Shown piece after piece: positions 33,174 through 42,441 of a stretch of 64,000 bases of DNA. The translations under genes and the position numbers were made by a program. The notes beneath the pieces were generated by a model. That model was not told the DNA's origin. It saw only the letters and a list, made by a program, of their open reading frames with translations, and did not search any database. Every line of letters begins with the position of its first letter. Positions within the stretch are counted from its first letter, which is position 1. The DNA is from Bdellovibrionales bacterium (GTDB taxonomy: Bacteria; Bdellovibrionota; UBA2428): assembly GCA_018266335.1 (NCBI GenBank), contig JAFEAR010000043.1:11107-75106 (forward strand). The letters are read 5' to 3'.

Positions 33174-34316
33174 TTGCTGTGTGCGTTGCCTGAGATTGCT
33201 CTAGCCACGCCGCAAGTCATTCGAGTTGACGGTTCGGTGTTCGACAGCGCCGGGGCTCCGGTGACGGCAGCCAAAGACATTCAAATTAAAGCCTACGATG
33301 CGGCGACAGCGGGCACGCTGCTGTGGACGAGTTCCGTCTACAACACGAGCGTTGCCTCTGGCCGTTTTACCATCAATCTTGACGCAGCCGCCGGGTCGCC
33401 CAGTCTGGTCGACAGGCTTGGAGAACGCACTACGAGTCAGGCAATTTACTTTCAGGTCGAGGTCGACTCCGGCGCTGCGAACGGTTCCATGGATACCGCG
33501 ACGATTGTGCTCCCGCGCGTTCGTGCCAAAGGTACGGCGTTCGCGCTGAGCGCCGCCAGTGCCGACGCGCTCAAAGGCGTTACGGCAACCGTGGCGGAGA
33601 TCAACTACCTTGCGGGAGCGACCGCTAACGTGCAATCGCAGATTCAGTCGAAACTATCGCTTGCCGGCGGCACCATGTCGGGCAACCTGGCGCTCGCGGG
33701 AGCTCCGACGAACAGTCTGGACGCCGCTACGAAAGCTTATGTCGATGCGGCAGGAGGCGGTGTAACCTACATCACCGACAATACCGAGGCCGCGTATAGC
33801 GAGAGCGTGTCTGCGATTACTCCTGCAGCGTCAACCACAGACATGTTTGTTAAAAGCGGATCGTCTTCGAAGACGGTATACATTCAGCGTATCGAGCTCA
33901 CCTACGTTAACTCGGATGCCAACCAAATGTATGGGTTGTATGTGTATCTCCTGAAGAGAAGTACGGCTGGGAGCGGTGGCACGAGTACGAGTGCAACAAG
34001 CGTCCCCATGGACAGTAATTTTTCTGCAGCTACAAGCACTGCCATGAAAGCCTATACGGCTAATCCCACAGTGGGCACCTTGGTTGGGCAGATAAATTCA
34101 ACGGTCATATCTGCTCGTCACTCGCCGGCAACCTGGAACACCTACTTCAACGGACAGAGTGGAGAGCAGAATATCATTCTCTTTGATGCTTCCCGCGACG
34201 GCGGGCCAATTGTGCTGCGTGGTACAAGTGAGAGCGTGGCCGTTAACTTTAACGGCACCATTCCTCCAGGAACCTCACCGCGCCTCGGCTGTCGAATCGT
34301 GTACCGCGAGAAGTAG
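33174..34316 (+). CDS. Secreted adhesin 2: common N-module, unique C-domain
   Basis: At least 380 aa. The signal peptide reads in frame from about 33129 (LKTRLSFEYLFLVIFLLCALP), but between the upstream stop (33042) and TTG 33174 there is no ATG, GTG or TTG in this frame, so 33174 is only a formal start inside the signal peptide. The common module follows, then a fibre linker (SGNLALAGAPTNSLDAATKAYVD) and a C-terminal domain of about 180 residues without recognised family. One more 14-bp unit would join it to ATG 33056. Probably an off state or a silent copy. The signal peptidase gene follows 13 bp later. Confidence 0.65.
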   Translation: MLCALPEIALATPQVIRVDGSVFDSAGAPVTAAKDIQIKAYDAATAGTLLWTSSVYNTSVASGRFTINLDAAAGSPSLVDRLGERTTSQAIYFQVEVDSGAANGSMDTATIVLPRVRAKGTAFALSAASADALKGVTATVAEINYLAGATANVQSQIQSKLSLAGGTMSGNLALAGAPTNSLDAATKAYVDAAGGGVTYITDNTEAAYSESVSAITPAASTTDMFVKSGSSSKTVYIQRIELTYVNSDANQMYGLYVYLLKRSTAGSGGTSTSATSVPMDSNFSAATSTAMKAYTANPTVGTLVGQINSTVISARHSPATWNTYFNGQSGEQNIILFDASRDGGPIVLRGTSESVAVNFNGTIPPGTSPRLGCRIVYREK

Positions 34317-34329
34317 AGGTGACTGCGGG

Positions 34330-34851
34330 ATGAATCTACTGAGCTTAGCGCTTAAGGCTCTCACGCTTTTGATGGCAAATGCTTCGCATGCGGCAGATTG
34401 CGAGGTGAAGCCGTCGGTGATGTGGGTGGCCGGTGACTCTATGCGCGAGCTTTTCAAGCCCGAAGATCGTATTGAGGTTCAAGAAGGGTGGTACGCCTGC
34501 CACGAAGTGCGTCGCGCAGATATCGCGGTTGTGCAAATTCCAGGGCGAAAGCGTCCTATCGTAAAAATTGTTCAAGTGTTGCCAGGAGATTCTTTTGAAC
34601 TGAAGGAGGGAGACGACGGAATCAGCACCCTCCTGGTGAACGGGAAGACGCTCGTTACACCCCTCGGAATTGAATATAAGTTTTCAGGGAAGCCTGTAAA
34701 AATGTTGGGTCTCTACGCCGAGAGTTTCTCGGAAAAAATGCCACCAGACACCTACTTTGTTTTCGGTACCTCGCCACACGGGAGTTTCGACTCAACAAGG
34801 TTTGGTCCGTTACGCAGAGACGCACTGGTGGGTCGAGTTGTTCGCCCGTAG
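34330..34851 (+). CDS. S26-family signal peptidase (TraF/LepB-like)
   Basis: A 173-aa protein with its own signal peptide or anchor (residues 1-22). Catalytic Ser37 lies in VAGDSMRELF, the likely general-base Lys79 in RPIVKIVQVLPGDSF, and the closing box is YFVFGTSPHGSFDSTRFGPL. Small S26 peptidases of mobile elements (TraF) mature pilins or other exported proteins in the periplasm. Here the gene follows an adhesin gene by 13 bp, so an adhesin or the VirB2 pilin of this element may be the substrate. GAGG lies about 11 nt before the ATG. Confidence 0.78.
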   Translation: MNLLSLALKALTLLMANASHAADCEVKPSVMWVAGDSMRELFKPEDRIEVQEGWYACHEVRRADIAVVQIPGRKRPIVKIVQVLPGDSFELKEGDDGISTLLVNGKTLVTPLGIEYKFSGKPVKMLGLYAESFSEKMPPDTYFVFGTSPHGSFDSTRFGPLRRDALVGRVVRP

Positions 34852-35052
34852 AGTCTCCGTTTTTTGCAGCCCTTCGGTCAAGTCTCGAACGAGATCGAAC
34901 ATGCGTGAGCTTCACGAAAACAAAATAAACGAGAGGAAAGGGTAAGGAGATTGGGAAGATGTGAGGAGGGAGCGCGGAACAATTAACCGTGGCTTCATGA
35001 AACGCCGCGAAACAGCCGATAAAGTGTTGAAGTATGGTCTGCTTTCGCAACG

Positions 35053-36756
35053 ATGCGGAAGCACGAGTGCGGAAGCTATCTTAAAAAACGAGCGCGCTTA
35101 CTAAAGACGCGTCTTTCTTGCGAGTTCCTTTTTTTTGCTCTTACTTTCGTTTTTGTCGTGACCTCAGTGTTGCCTGGAGTTGCGTGGGCAACTCCACAAG
35201 TCATTCGTGTTGACGGTTCCGTGTTCGATAGCGCCGGGGCTCCCGTCACGGCGAGCAAAGATATTCAGATCAAAGCCTACGATGCCGCAAGCGGCGGGAC
35301 GCTTCTGTGGACGAGTTCGGTGTACAACACCTCGGTTTCCTCCGGAAGGTTCACCATCAATCTTGACGCAGCAGCCGGATCGCCCAGTCTGGTCGACAGG
35401 CTTGGAGAACGCACACCAAGTCAGGCGATTTATTTTCAGATCGAGGTCGACTCCGGCGCTGCGAACGGGAGCATGGACACTCCCACGATTGTGCTCCCGC
35501 GCATTCGCGCCAAAGGTACGGCCTTTGCGCTGAACGCCGCCAGTGCTGATGCACTTAGGGGCGTCACCGCGACTACCAGCGAGATCAACTACCTCGCGGG
35601 AGCGACTGCGAATGTGCAAACGCAGATCAATACGCTCGCTAGTGCAGGAGGGGCGGCAGACTACAGCTTTACATCGGTAACAGGGAACGTCGCGGCGATA
35701 GCGGGGACCGCCTACATCACAACGGGCACGGCCTTGGTCGGGGTCACTCTTCCGAGCACCTGCGCTTTGGGAGACAAGATCAAGATTCTCGGATACGGGA
35801 GTGGTGGGTGGTCGCTTGTTCCCACGGGAGGCATGTCGATCATGGACGGTGCTGGGGGAGTCTTGACCTCGACTTATACGTCCGAGCAGTCTCACCAGAG
35901 CGGCGAGTTTTTCTGTGCTGCGGCCAATAGCGCGTGGTTTACCTCTGATGCAATAGCCTGTGTGGCGGGATCGCAAGTCTTTACCTACACTGGATCTGAT
36001 CAGAATTTTACCATTCCCAACGGCTGTTCCACGGTTCGAGTGAAAATGTGGGGTGCGGGCGGTGGTGGATCGTTGGGAACTGGTGGTGGCGGTGGCTTCG
36101 TGTCAGGAACTCTCGCTGTCACTTCTGGAGAAGCTTTGACGGTGATTGTTGGTCAGGGTGGAGCTTCGAGCGGATCGACCACGACCTACGGCGGAGGAGG
36201 GAGCTCCATCGGTTCCAGTGGAGGAATCAACCGAGGAAGCGGCGGTGGACGTTCGGCCTTGCGACGCTCTTCGACGGAACTCATGACTGCGGGTGGCGGA
36301 GGTGGCGGCGCAGGTTGGGCGAGTGCGACGAACGGAGGTGCTGCGGGCGGAACCACGGGAAGTGCTGGAGCTAATTATCCGGGTGGTGCAGTTGGGGGCG
36401 CTGCAGGTTCTTCAAGCTCCGGCGGTTCGGGAGGAAGCGGATACGGCGGATATTCTGCGGGCACCTCAGGTAGTCAGTATGCTGGCGGCAACGGCGGCAA
36501 TGGTGCAGCCGGAGGTGGCGGTGGTGGTGGTTACTATGGCGGTGGCGGTGGGGGTGGCGGAACGAACTCCGATGGCGGTGCGGGCGGAGGTGGCGGCTCC
36601 AGTTATACGGGCAGCGCAACTTCTGCGGCCAATACCGCAGCTTCGGGTGTTACCCCAGGCAACAATAGTGACAGTGACTACTCGAGTGGCATCGGAGTCG
36701 GTGGCGCTGCGAGTACCGCAGGCGGCAACGGGCGAGTGGTGATCAGTTATCCGTAA
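35053..36756 (+). CDS. Secreted adhesin 3: common N-module, glycine-rich C-domain
   Basis: A 567-aa protein from ATG 35053, the only ICE copy with an in-frame ATG close to the signal peptide. Common ATPQVIRVDGS module, then a fibre-like domain (YSFTSVTGNVAAIAGTAYI), a tail-fibre glycine-rich entry motif (FTIPNGCSTVRVKMWGAGGGG) and about 200 residues of extended Gly-rich repeats ending VVISYP. Gly-rich tips of this kind occur in phage tail fibres and bind surface sugars. The upstream ATG 35034 is out of frame with the present 1.6 repeats and stops after 16 codons. Confidence 0.75.
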   Translation: MRKHECGSYLKKRARLLKTRLSCEFLFFALTFVFVVTSVLPGVAWATPQVIRVDGSVFDSAGAPVTASKDIQIKAYDAASGGTLLWTSSVYNTSVSSGRFTINLDAAAGSPSLVDRLGERTPSQAIYFQIEVDSGAANGSMDTPTIVLPRIRAKGTAFALNAASADALRGVTATTSEINYLAGATANVQTQINTLASAGGAADYSFTSVTGNVAAIAGTAYITTGTALVGVTLPSTCALGDKIKILGYGSGGWSLVPTGGMSIMDGAGGVLTSTYTSEQSHQSGEFFCAAANSAWFTSDAIACVAGSQVFTYTGSDQNFTIPNGCSTVRVKMWGAGGGGSLGTGGGGGFVSGTLAVTSGEALTVIVGQGGASSGSTTTYGGGGSSIGSSGGINRGSGGGRSALRRSSTELMTAGGGGGGAGWASATNGGAAGGTTGSAGANYPGGAVGGAAGSSSSGGSGGSGYGGYSAGTSGSQYAGGNGGNGAAGGGGGGGYYGGGGGGGGTNSDGGAGGGGGSSYTGSATSAANTAASGVTPGNNSDSDYSSGIGVGGAASTAGGNGRVVISYP

Positions 36757-37044
36757 CGGACGTGGAATCGAACATACCCCCCGGCTTCACGAAAACAAAA
36801 TAAACGTGGGGAATCGGTAAGAAGATTGAGGGGATGAAACGAGGCAGCACGGGGCAATTAACATGGTCTTCACGAAATACGGAGAAACAGCCGATAAGGT
36901 GTTGAAGTATGGTCTGCTGCGGCTTGGCTGCGAAGGCGCGAGCGCGAAGGCGGCAATTATAAATACGAGGCGCGTGTACTAAAGACGCATCTTTCTTTCG
37001 AGTTTCTTTTTCTTGTTCTTACTATCTTCGTCGTAGTCGCTGCG

Positions 37045-39804
37045 TTGCCTCGGATTGCGCAGGCTACACCGCAGGTCATTCGCGTTGACGGCTCGGTGTT
37101 CGACAGTACCGGTGCTCCGGTTACTGCGAGCAAAGACATTCAAATCAAAGCCTACGATGCGGCAACAGCGGGAACGCTGTTGTGGACGAGTTCCGTCTTC
37201 AACACGTCGGTCAGCTCTGGCCGTTTTACAATAAATTTAGACGCAGCTGCCGGATCACCCAGTCTCGTGGACCGGTTGGGGGAACGCGCTGCCTCACAGG
37301 CGGTCTACTTTCAGATTGAGGTCGACTCCGGCGCTGCGAACGGAAGCATGGATACTCCAGCCATCGTGCTCCCGCGCATTCGCGCCAAAGGCACGGCCTT
37401 TGCGCTGAGTGCCACCAGCGCCGACGCGCTCAAGGGTGTTACTGCAACCGTGAGTGAGATCAACTACCTTGCTGGCACCACTGCCAACGTGCAGTCGCAG
37501 ATAAATACACTTTCTGCCGGAGGCTCGTCTGCAAGCAAGGTCGACAAGGCGGGCGACTCGATGTCGGGCGCGCTACAGGTGGGTGCGAATATCACTTCGA
37601 CGGGCACAGTCCAAGCTGCGACTCTCAACTCCACGGGTGCGACGGCCTCACGTTTTGCACTCTTCGATTCGTCGAAGAACCTAACTTCGTCGGCGTCGAT
37701 CGTGACGGACACGGAGTTCGGTTACTTGAGTGGAGTCACGGCAAACTTAGGTGCGAACCTCCATGGGTTGACAGCCAATGTGCAGACGCAACTCAACGCG
37801 AAGCAAGCTTCTCTTGGGTACTCTCCTGTGAGCAAGCTCGGTGATTCGATGTCGGGAGCGCTGCAGGTGGGCGCGAATATCACTTCGACGGGCACGGTGA
37901 CGGCTGCGACAATCAACGGAACCGGACTTACAGCCAGCCGAGCACTGGTGACCGATGGCTCAAAAAATCTAGGCTCAAGTTCGGTGACGAGCACGGAACT
38001 GGGATACTTGAGTGGCGTGACAGGCAGCATTCAATCGCAGCTCGACTCAAAAGCAAGCGGTACATTTGATGGATTCTCAAACCTCACCGACGCAGCGACG
38101 ATCTCGGTGGGTGGCTCCTTGGGAAGAATTTACAAAGTCACGCTTGGCGGCAATCGTACGATGGGCAATCCGACGAACCTCGTGACAGGTCGCATGTACA
38201 CGTTCGTGGTGGGACAAGACGCCACGGGTGGGCGAGCTCTGACATGGGGATCGAGCTACAAGGGATCGATCCCGGCTGTGAATAATCAAACGCTGGTCGG
38301 CGCGACCGTGGGCACGACCATCGGAAACATGACGACCTACGGCGGGCTAGCCGGCTGTTTCGATGGCGTGACTTCTCAGTCATGGTCTGGCGGATGCAAT
38401 TACACATCTCAACCCGGATGGGGCTATGTCGGCAAAGATTGGGGATCCGGAAATACCAAGAGTATCTCGAGATTCATAGTATACGCGACAAACGACTATG
38501 CCTTTAGCGTCGCCGGAGACTCCAATACAATCAAACTTCAAGGATCTGACGACAACTCGACTTGGACAGACCTTTATACTTCCTCATCCTTCACCTCATC
38601 GAATAGCCAAACGATCGATGTAAGTTCCGGGATTACGAACTCGGCCTATCGATATCACCGAATAGGTGTTTACACCGCGCAAGGCAGTTATAACGTGAGG
38701 GCCGCGGAGGTCGTGTTCTACGAAACGACGGCGGCCGCAAACAGCACCGCAGTCTATCCCTTCGTCTCCGACGGTACGTTTCTTTACTATGCGGTCGATC
38801 CCGGTCCGAACGGAAGCGGAGGAAACTCCGTCACGAGCTACACCGCAAGTCGCGCCATGGTGACAGATTCCAACGGCAGCGCGAGCGCCAGTAGCGTCAC
38901 CAGTACCGAACTTGGTTACCTGAGCGGGGTGACGGCTAACCTCCAAACGCAGCTCAACAGTGCGGTTGGAGTTCCGACCGGAGCCAGTACCGGACGCCTG
39001 ACAGTTGTCTCGGCGACTCCGGTACCCGACACAGATCAAAGTGCCAAAACCACGCTATATTTGACGTCTGGCGTGATCGACCTGTGGGATGGAAGCAAAT
39101 ACGTGACCAAGCAGTACGATGAAATCAACATTTCCTTGGCTGGAGCTTCGACCGCGAGTCGAATGTACGCCGTGTACTGTTACTTGTCGGGTGGTGTTCC
39201 TACCCTTGAACTTGAGTCGTGGACGAACAACACGACTCGTGCGACGGCGTTGGTGCAAGATACAAAGCACTCAAGGATCAAGTACAAGTCGGGTGCCAAG
39301 GACCGCAGGTGGGTGGGAGATATCCTTACCAATTCTACGGGAGGCCAAACCGACGATACACTGGTATTCCGAGGTGTGTTCAATGCGCATAATCGCGTGT
39401 CGCGTCCGATTAAGAAATTCGAGACAACCAATAGCTGGAGCTACAGCACGGATTCCTGGCGAGCCATGAATAACGATTCCACCAACAACCGAGCCACCGT
39501 TTGCACGGGAGACACGACACGAGTCAACATTGATGTCGTGGTAACCGGTGGACACTACAGTACCAGTGTTGCTGGAGTTGTTGGGGTGGGGGTTAACTCA
39601 ACCACCGCCGACGCCGGGTCTATTCATTCGTCGGGAAGCGTTTACTATGGTTACGACTCCTTCCAAGCCGTCTACAAAGGTTATCTGAGTCCCGGTGCCA
39701 ACATTATTTATCCCCTAGAAACGGGCGGAGCCGGGACGACTTTCTACGGCGACAACGGAGGTACGACGGTAGCCAGCGGCATGATCGGGGATGTCGAATT
39801 ATGA
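37045..39804 (+). CDS. Secreted adhesin 4: long fibre with discoidin-like domain
   Basis: At least 919 aa, largest of the family. The signal peptide frame is open further upstream (LKTHLSFEFLFLVLTIFVVV) but without ATG, GTG or TTG, as in adhesin 2. Common module, then three or more GDSMSGALQVGANITSTGT / TELGYLSGVT tail-fibre repeats, a discoidin-like domain (FDGVTSQSWSGGC to YRYHRIGVY), another YLSGVTANLQTQLN repeat and a C-terminal domain of about 280 residues. It shares the fibre repeats with the RCC1 adhesin at 21 kb. ATG 36909 would be in frame with one more 14-bp unit. Confidence 0.7.
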   Translation: MPRIAQATPQVIRVDGSVFDSTGAPVTASKDIQIKAYDAATAGTLLWTSSVFNTSVSSGRFTINLDAAAGSPSLVDRLGERAASQAVYFQIEVDSGAANGSMDTPAIVLPRIRAKGTAFALSATSADALKGVTATVSEINYLAGTTANVQSQINTLSAGGSSASKVDKAGDSMSGALQVGANITSTGTVQAATLNSTGATASRFALFDSSKNLTSSASIVTDTEFGYLSGVTANLGANLHGLTANVQTQLNAKQASLGYSPVSKLGDSMSGALQVGANITSTGTVTAATINGTGLTASRALVTDGSKNLGSSSVTSTELGYLSGVTGSIQSQLDSKASGTFDGFSNLTDAATISVGGSLGRIYKVTLGGNRTMGNPTNLVTGRMYTFVVGQDATGGRALTWGSSYKGSIPAVNNQTLVGATVGTTIGNMTTYGGLAGCFDGVTSQSWSGGCNYTSQPGWGYVGKDWGSGNTKSISRFIVYATNDYAFSVAGDSNTIKLQGSDDNSTWTDLYTSSSFTSSNSQTIDVSSGITNSAYRYHRIGVYTAQGSYNVRAAEVVFYETTAAANSTAVYPFVSDGTFLYYAVDPGPNGSGGNSVTSYTASRAMVTDSNGSASASSVTSTELGYLSGVTANLQTQLNSAVGVPTGASTGRLTVVSATPVPDTDQSAKTTLYLTSGVIDLWDGSKYVTKQYDEINISLAGASTASRMYAVYCYLSGGVPTLELESWTNNTTRATALVQDTKHSRIKYKSGAKDRRWVGDILTNSTGGQTDDTLVFRGVFNAHNRVSRPIKKFETTNSWSYSTDSWRAMNNDSTNNRATVCTGDTTRVNIDVVVTGGHYSTSVAGVVGVGVNSTTADAGSIHSSGSVYYGYDSFQAVYKGYLSPGANIIYPLETGGAGTTFYGDNGGTTVASGMIGDVEL

Positions 39805-40211
39805 GGTATCTGCTGCACGCCGTAGTCTTTATTGGATTCGCGGTTCATGCTGCCGATATGGAAGATTTGCATCGGGAAGTCGAAAGAGTGTGCCCGATTA
39901 GCGGGCTCTCGGGGAACCCGGCTGATCCACGTCATATAAGAATTGATTTTAAACCCGAAGCTACGCCCGAACAGCGGGCCGCAGCCATCGCTATCAGGAA
40001 TTCATTTGATCATAGAAGTGCCGGACTTGCGGAATTGGATGACCAACTAGATCGGTTGGCTAGTCGTGCAGCAAACGCCGCCGCCGTCAGCGAAGCAACA
40101 TTTCAGGTGGTCTACAGTAAGGTTCAGCGAGCAAAACTTGTCGCCGATGTGAATGTGAAGAAGCGATTGATCCAAGAAATTGATGCCCTGATTTCATCGA
40201 GTGGGAAATGA
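39801..40211 (+). CDS. Secreted helical protein coupled to adhesin 4
   Basis: A 136-aa protein with a signal peptide (YLLHAVVFIGFAVHAAD), a short Cys/Pro region, then FKPEATPEQRAAAIAIRNSFD and a helical C-half. The ATG overlaps the adhesin stop by 4 bp, so the two are coupled. Small genes right after fibre genes often encode assembly helpers; this is inference. No family recognised. Confidence 0.6.
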   Translation: MRYLLHAVVFIGFAVHAADMEDLHREVERVCPISGLSGNPADPRHIRIDFKPEATPEQRAAAIAIRNSFDHRSAGLAELDDQLDRLASRAANAAAVSEATFQVVYSKVQRAKLVADVNVKKRLIQEIDALISSSGK

Positions 40212-40290
40212 AATGGGGGCCGAATGCCTCCAATCAACTCGGAAACAATTCGACCACCGACTCCTACGTGCCGAAGGGTGCCCTCGGTCC

Positions 40291-41472
40291 CTAAGGCCGC
40301 CTTCGCAAGTCAGGCAGTGCCGTGGCTGCGGCGAGCAGCAGGCATGCGGCGCCTGCCACGCAGACCGCTCCCAAGTGTGCGTTGTGTTGAGTGGTGTTTT
40401 CGATGATGAGTGCCGAAAGATAGGTTCCGACGCCTTGGACTGCGGCGGCGGTGCTGAGGGCCGTGGCCTTGTTGGCAGGCGAGAGCGTCAAGATCGAAAA
40501 CTCCAGTGCACCGGCATGCAGCGAAAGGCCGATCACCATAAGAAGCCAGCTTGCGATGGCGAGCCAGCCTAGCTGCGTAACTCCGAAGAGAGCCAGAAAA
40601 ACACTCGCAATGAGTAAGCTCAGCGCCATGGCCCAACCCTTGTGCATGAAGCCGCTCTTTTTCCAGAGCGTGATGCCAGCTATGCGCGTAAGACTCAGCA
40701 CTCCTTGAACGGAGGCGACCGAGAGCCCAACAGTGACGAGCGTGTTCACCTTGGGCCAGAAGACCGTTCCGAGTACGGCACTGGCGAATCCGTACATGAG
40801 GCAGCTTAAGAACAGGCGCCTGAGTGAGGGCACCTTGAAGCTGTCGAAGCTAAAGTGTTTTGCTCGGGAGTGGATCTCGACTGGGGCCGCTTTGATGATG
40901 GCGGCCCAGGCGAAAAATATCAGGCTGACAAGCCCGAGGACTATCCAGGGAATTTTCTCGGTGGAGCCGACTCCGGTCTTTGAAATCCACACGACAAGGG
41001 GAATCAAAACGAAAGCTCCTGCGATCATGCCGAATCTCTCGAACTGGTCGCGTGAGAGAATCGTATGAGTTGTGACGGCAAGGCCGTTGCTGCGCTCTTG
41101 TACATCCTTTAGCCAGGCTTGAAGGGCGCCTGCTGCGAAGGTATCACCGAGTGCAACGAGTGCGGTCCCGGCAAGTATCGTGTTTAGGCGGACTCCGTAG
41201 ATTGCAGGTATCAGTACGCCAACGACGATAAATAAAATTCCCACAAGTGAAATGCGTTTGTGCCCAATGCGATCGGCGAGAACGCCGCTTGGGATATTGA
41301 AGACGAGATTCACTGCTGTTTGGATGCCAAAGACCTTCGCGATCTCGGAGGTTCCGAAGCCCAGTTGCAGCAAGATGTTTGGCCAAAGCGGATAGTAGGC
41401 TCCAAAAAAGAGGCCTTTGATTCCGAATAAAAAGTAAAATGCGTTGAGCGACGACAATCCCAAATCCCCCAA
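40291..41472 (-). CDS. MFS transporter
   Basis: A 393-aa protein with about 12 membrane segments and the MFS loop motif GVLADRIGHKR (residues 63-73). Start TTG 41472 or the TTGs just downstream, behind a TTTTTGGGGG stretch. It follows the regulator gene at 41478 with 5 bp spacing, so the two are co-transcribed. Substrate unknown; export of the small glycine-rich peptides encoded divergently is one possibility. Confidence 0.82.
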   Translation of the reverse strand: MGDLGLSSLNAFYFLFGIKGLFFGAYYPLWPNILLQLGFGTSEIAKVFGIQTAVNLVFNIPSGVLADRIGHKRISLVGILFIVVGVLIPAIYGVRLNTILAGTALVALGDTFAAGALQAWLKDVQERSNGLAVTTHTILSRDQFERFGMIAGAFVLIPLVVWISKTGVGSTEKIPWIVLGLVSLIFFAWAAIIKAAPVEIHSRAKHFSFDSFKVPSLRRLFLSCLMYGFASAVLGTVFWPKVNTLVTVGLSVASVQGVLSLTRIAGITLWKKSGFMHKGWAMALSLLIASVFLALFGVTQLGWLAIASWLLMVIGLSLHAGALEFSILTLSPANKATALSTAAAVQGVGTYLSALIIENTTQHNAHLGAVCVAGAACLLLAAATALPDLRRRP

Positions 41473-41477
41473 AAATT

Positions 41478-42326
41478 TTAGAGCGAGTACCGACGCCCAA
41501 GTGCGATCGTGCAGACAAAAGCGTCGGGGCCTTCTTCGGGCAAGTTCATTAGCTTCGCGACGACCTGATCTATTTCTTCAACGGTCTGTTTGATCTGTGC
41601 TTCGCTTAGCCTTCTGACGAGTGTGACGCGGTAGGCTTTTTTTTCGAGCAGATCCTGGGTTTTGATCATTTTTATGAGCGCCTGTGAGGCGTGAAGAAAG
41701 TTCTGATCTCGCAGGGGACGGAACTCTTCGAGGTTCGGGATGTGAAAATACTTCCGTTTGCGCTTGAGAACGCCCTTCTGTGCGAGCACGAGGTTTTCGT
41801 TGCGAAGCCATTCGACCATATCTTTGACCTCTGCAAGGGGAATGCCTGAGAGTCGTGCGACATCTTTTTCCGTGATATCCGCGTTGAGACTGTAAACGGA
41901 AATCACCGAGGCTACTTCCCAGAGCTTCGGCGTTTCGAGGAATTTTTTAATCTGACTTTCTTGAATGACGTAATAGTTGTCGATCTGACCTGCTTGCGAG
42001 TACAGGGGCTCGCCCTTTCTCTCGGTTCCTGGCGCGGGCTCGAAGTAAGAGCGCGTCTCGGGCGTGGGCATGTGATCTTTGGCCCAGGCATGGCAGATGA
42101 GTCTCTCTTCGATGCCGAGAATTTTTGCGATCTCGAGCGTGAGACTGATGTCGGGCATACGCTTACTGGATTCGACCGCAGCGTACTGGGAGTAGCTGAT
42201 GGAGAGTTCTTTTTGGTGTTCTTCCCAAAAAGCGGACGCCGTGCGGAACTTTTGAGCCCGAGCGGTTTCGACCAGTTCCGAGACTAAGTACTTGTTATTT
42301 GGTTTATATCTCTCTTTTTTGTCCAT
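41478..42326 (-). CDS. TIGR02147-like transcriptional regulator with XRE domain
   Basis: A 282-aa protein. Residues 25-70 form an XRE-type helix-turn-helix (ASAFWEEHQKELSISYSQYAAVESSKRMPDISLTLEIAKILGI). The C-terminal two-thirds resemble the TIGR02147/DUF4423 family known mainly from Bdellovibrio and Fibrobacter (WLRNENLVLAQKGVLKRK). It is divergent from two small peptide genes and upstream of an MFS gene. The inverted repeat ATTCTCT/AGAGAAT 2 bp upstream of its start codon is a likely operator. Confidence 0.65.
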   Translation of the reverse strand: MDKKERYKPNNKYLVSELVETARAQKFRTASAFWEEHQKELSISYSQYAAVESSKRMPDISLTLEIAKILGIEERLICHAWAKDHMPTPETRSYFEPAPGTERKGEPLYSQAGQIDNYYVIQESQIKKFLETPKLWEVASVISVYSLNADITEKDVARLSGIPLAEVKDMVEWLRNENLVLAQKGVLKRKRKYFHIPNLEEFRPLRDQNFLHASQALIKMIKTQDLLEKKAYRVTLVRRLSEAQIKQTVEEIDQVVAKLMNLPEEGPDAFVCTIALGRRYSL

Positions 42327-42327
42327 A

Positions 42328-42348
42328 ATTCTCTAAAATCCAGAGAAT
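42328..42348. promoter_or_regulatory. Inverted repeat ATTCTCT-N7-AGAGAAT
   Basis: Perfect 7-bp arms with a 7-nt spacer, 2 bp upstream of the regulator's start codon and about 95 bp before the first peptide gene. Further CAGAGA half-sites follow near 42376. Fits autoregulation of the divergent pair. Confidence 0.5.
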
Positions 42349-42441
42349 CTCTATATTTGGTAATTTTTGCGTTGACCAGAGAAAAGCAAAACAATACTTC
42401 CTCAATCCACTCGGGACGGAAAGAGAGAGGAAGAAACTGCG

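Larger units (their letters stand above)
32896..37044 (+). repeat. Long direct repeats: leader blocks before adhesins 2, 3 and 4
   Basis: Three blocks of about 230-280 bp (32896-33173, 34877-35160, 36763-37044) share the same string of segments: a GGCTTCACGAAAAC stretch, CAATTAAC, AACAGCCGATAA, the 14-bp repeat region and ACTAAAGACGC before the signal peptide. Each continues into the conserved first 450 bp or so of the coding sequence, so roughly 700 bp is repeated. Adhesin 1 has only the last part of the leader. Recombination between blocks would delete or exchange whole C-terminal regions. Confidence 0.75.

Noticed and set aside
36293..36742. Long frames in other phases of the glycine-rich region
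   Set aside because: Low-complexity GGN codons leave all phases open; only the phase with signal peptide and common module is real.
29455..39804. Diversity-generating retroelement acting on the adhesin tips
   Set aside because: No reverse transcriptase and no template/variable repeat pair were seen; differences between tips are whole-domain, not point changes at adenines.
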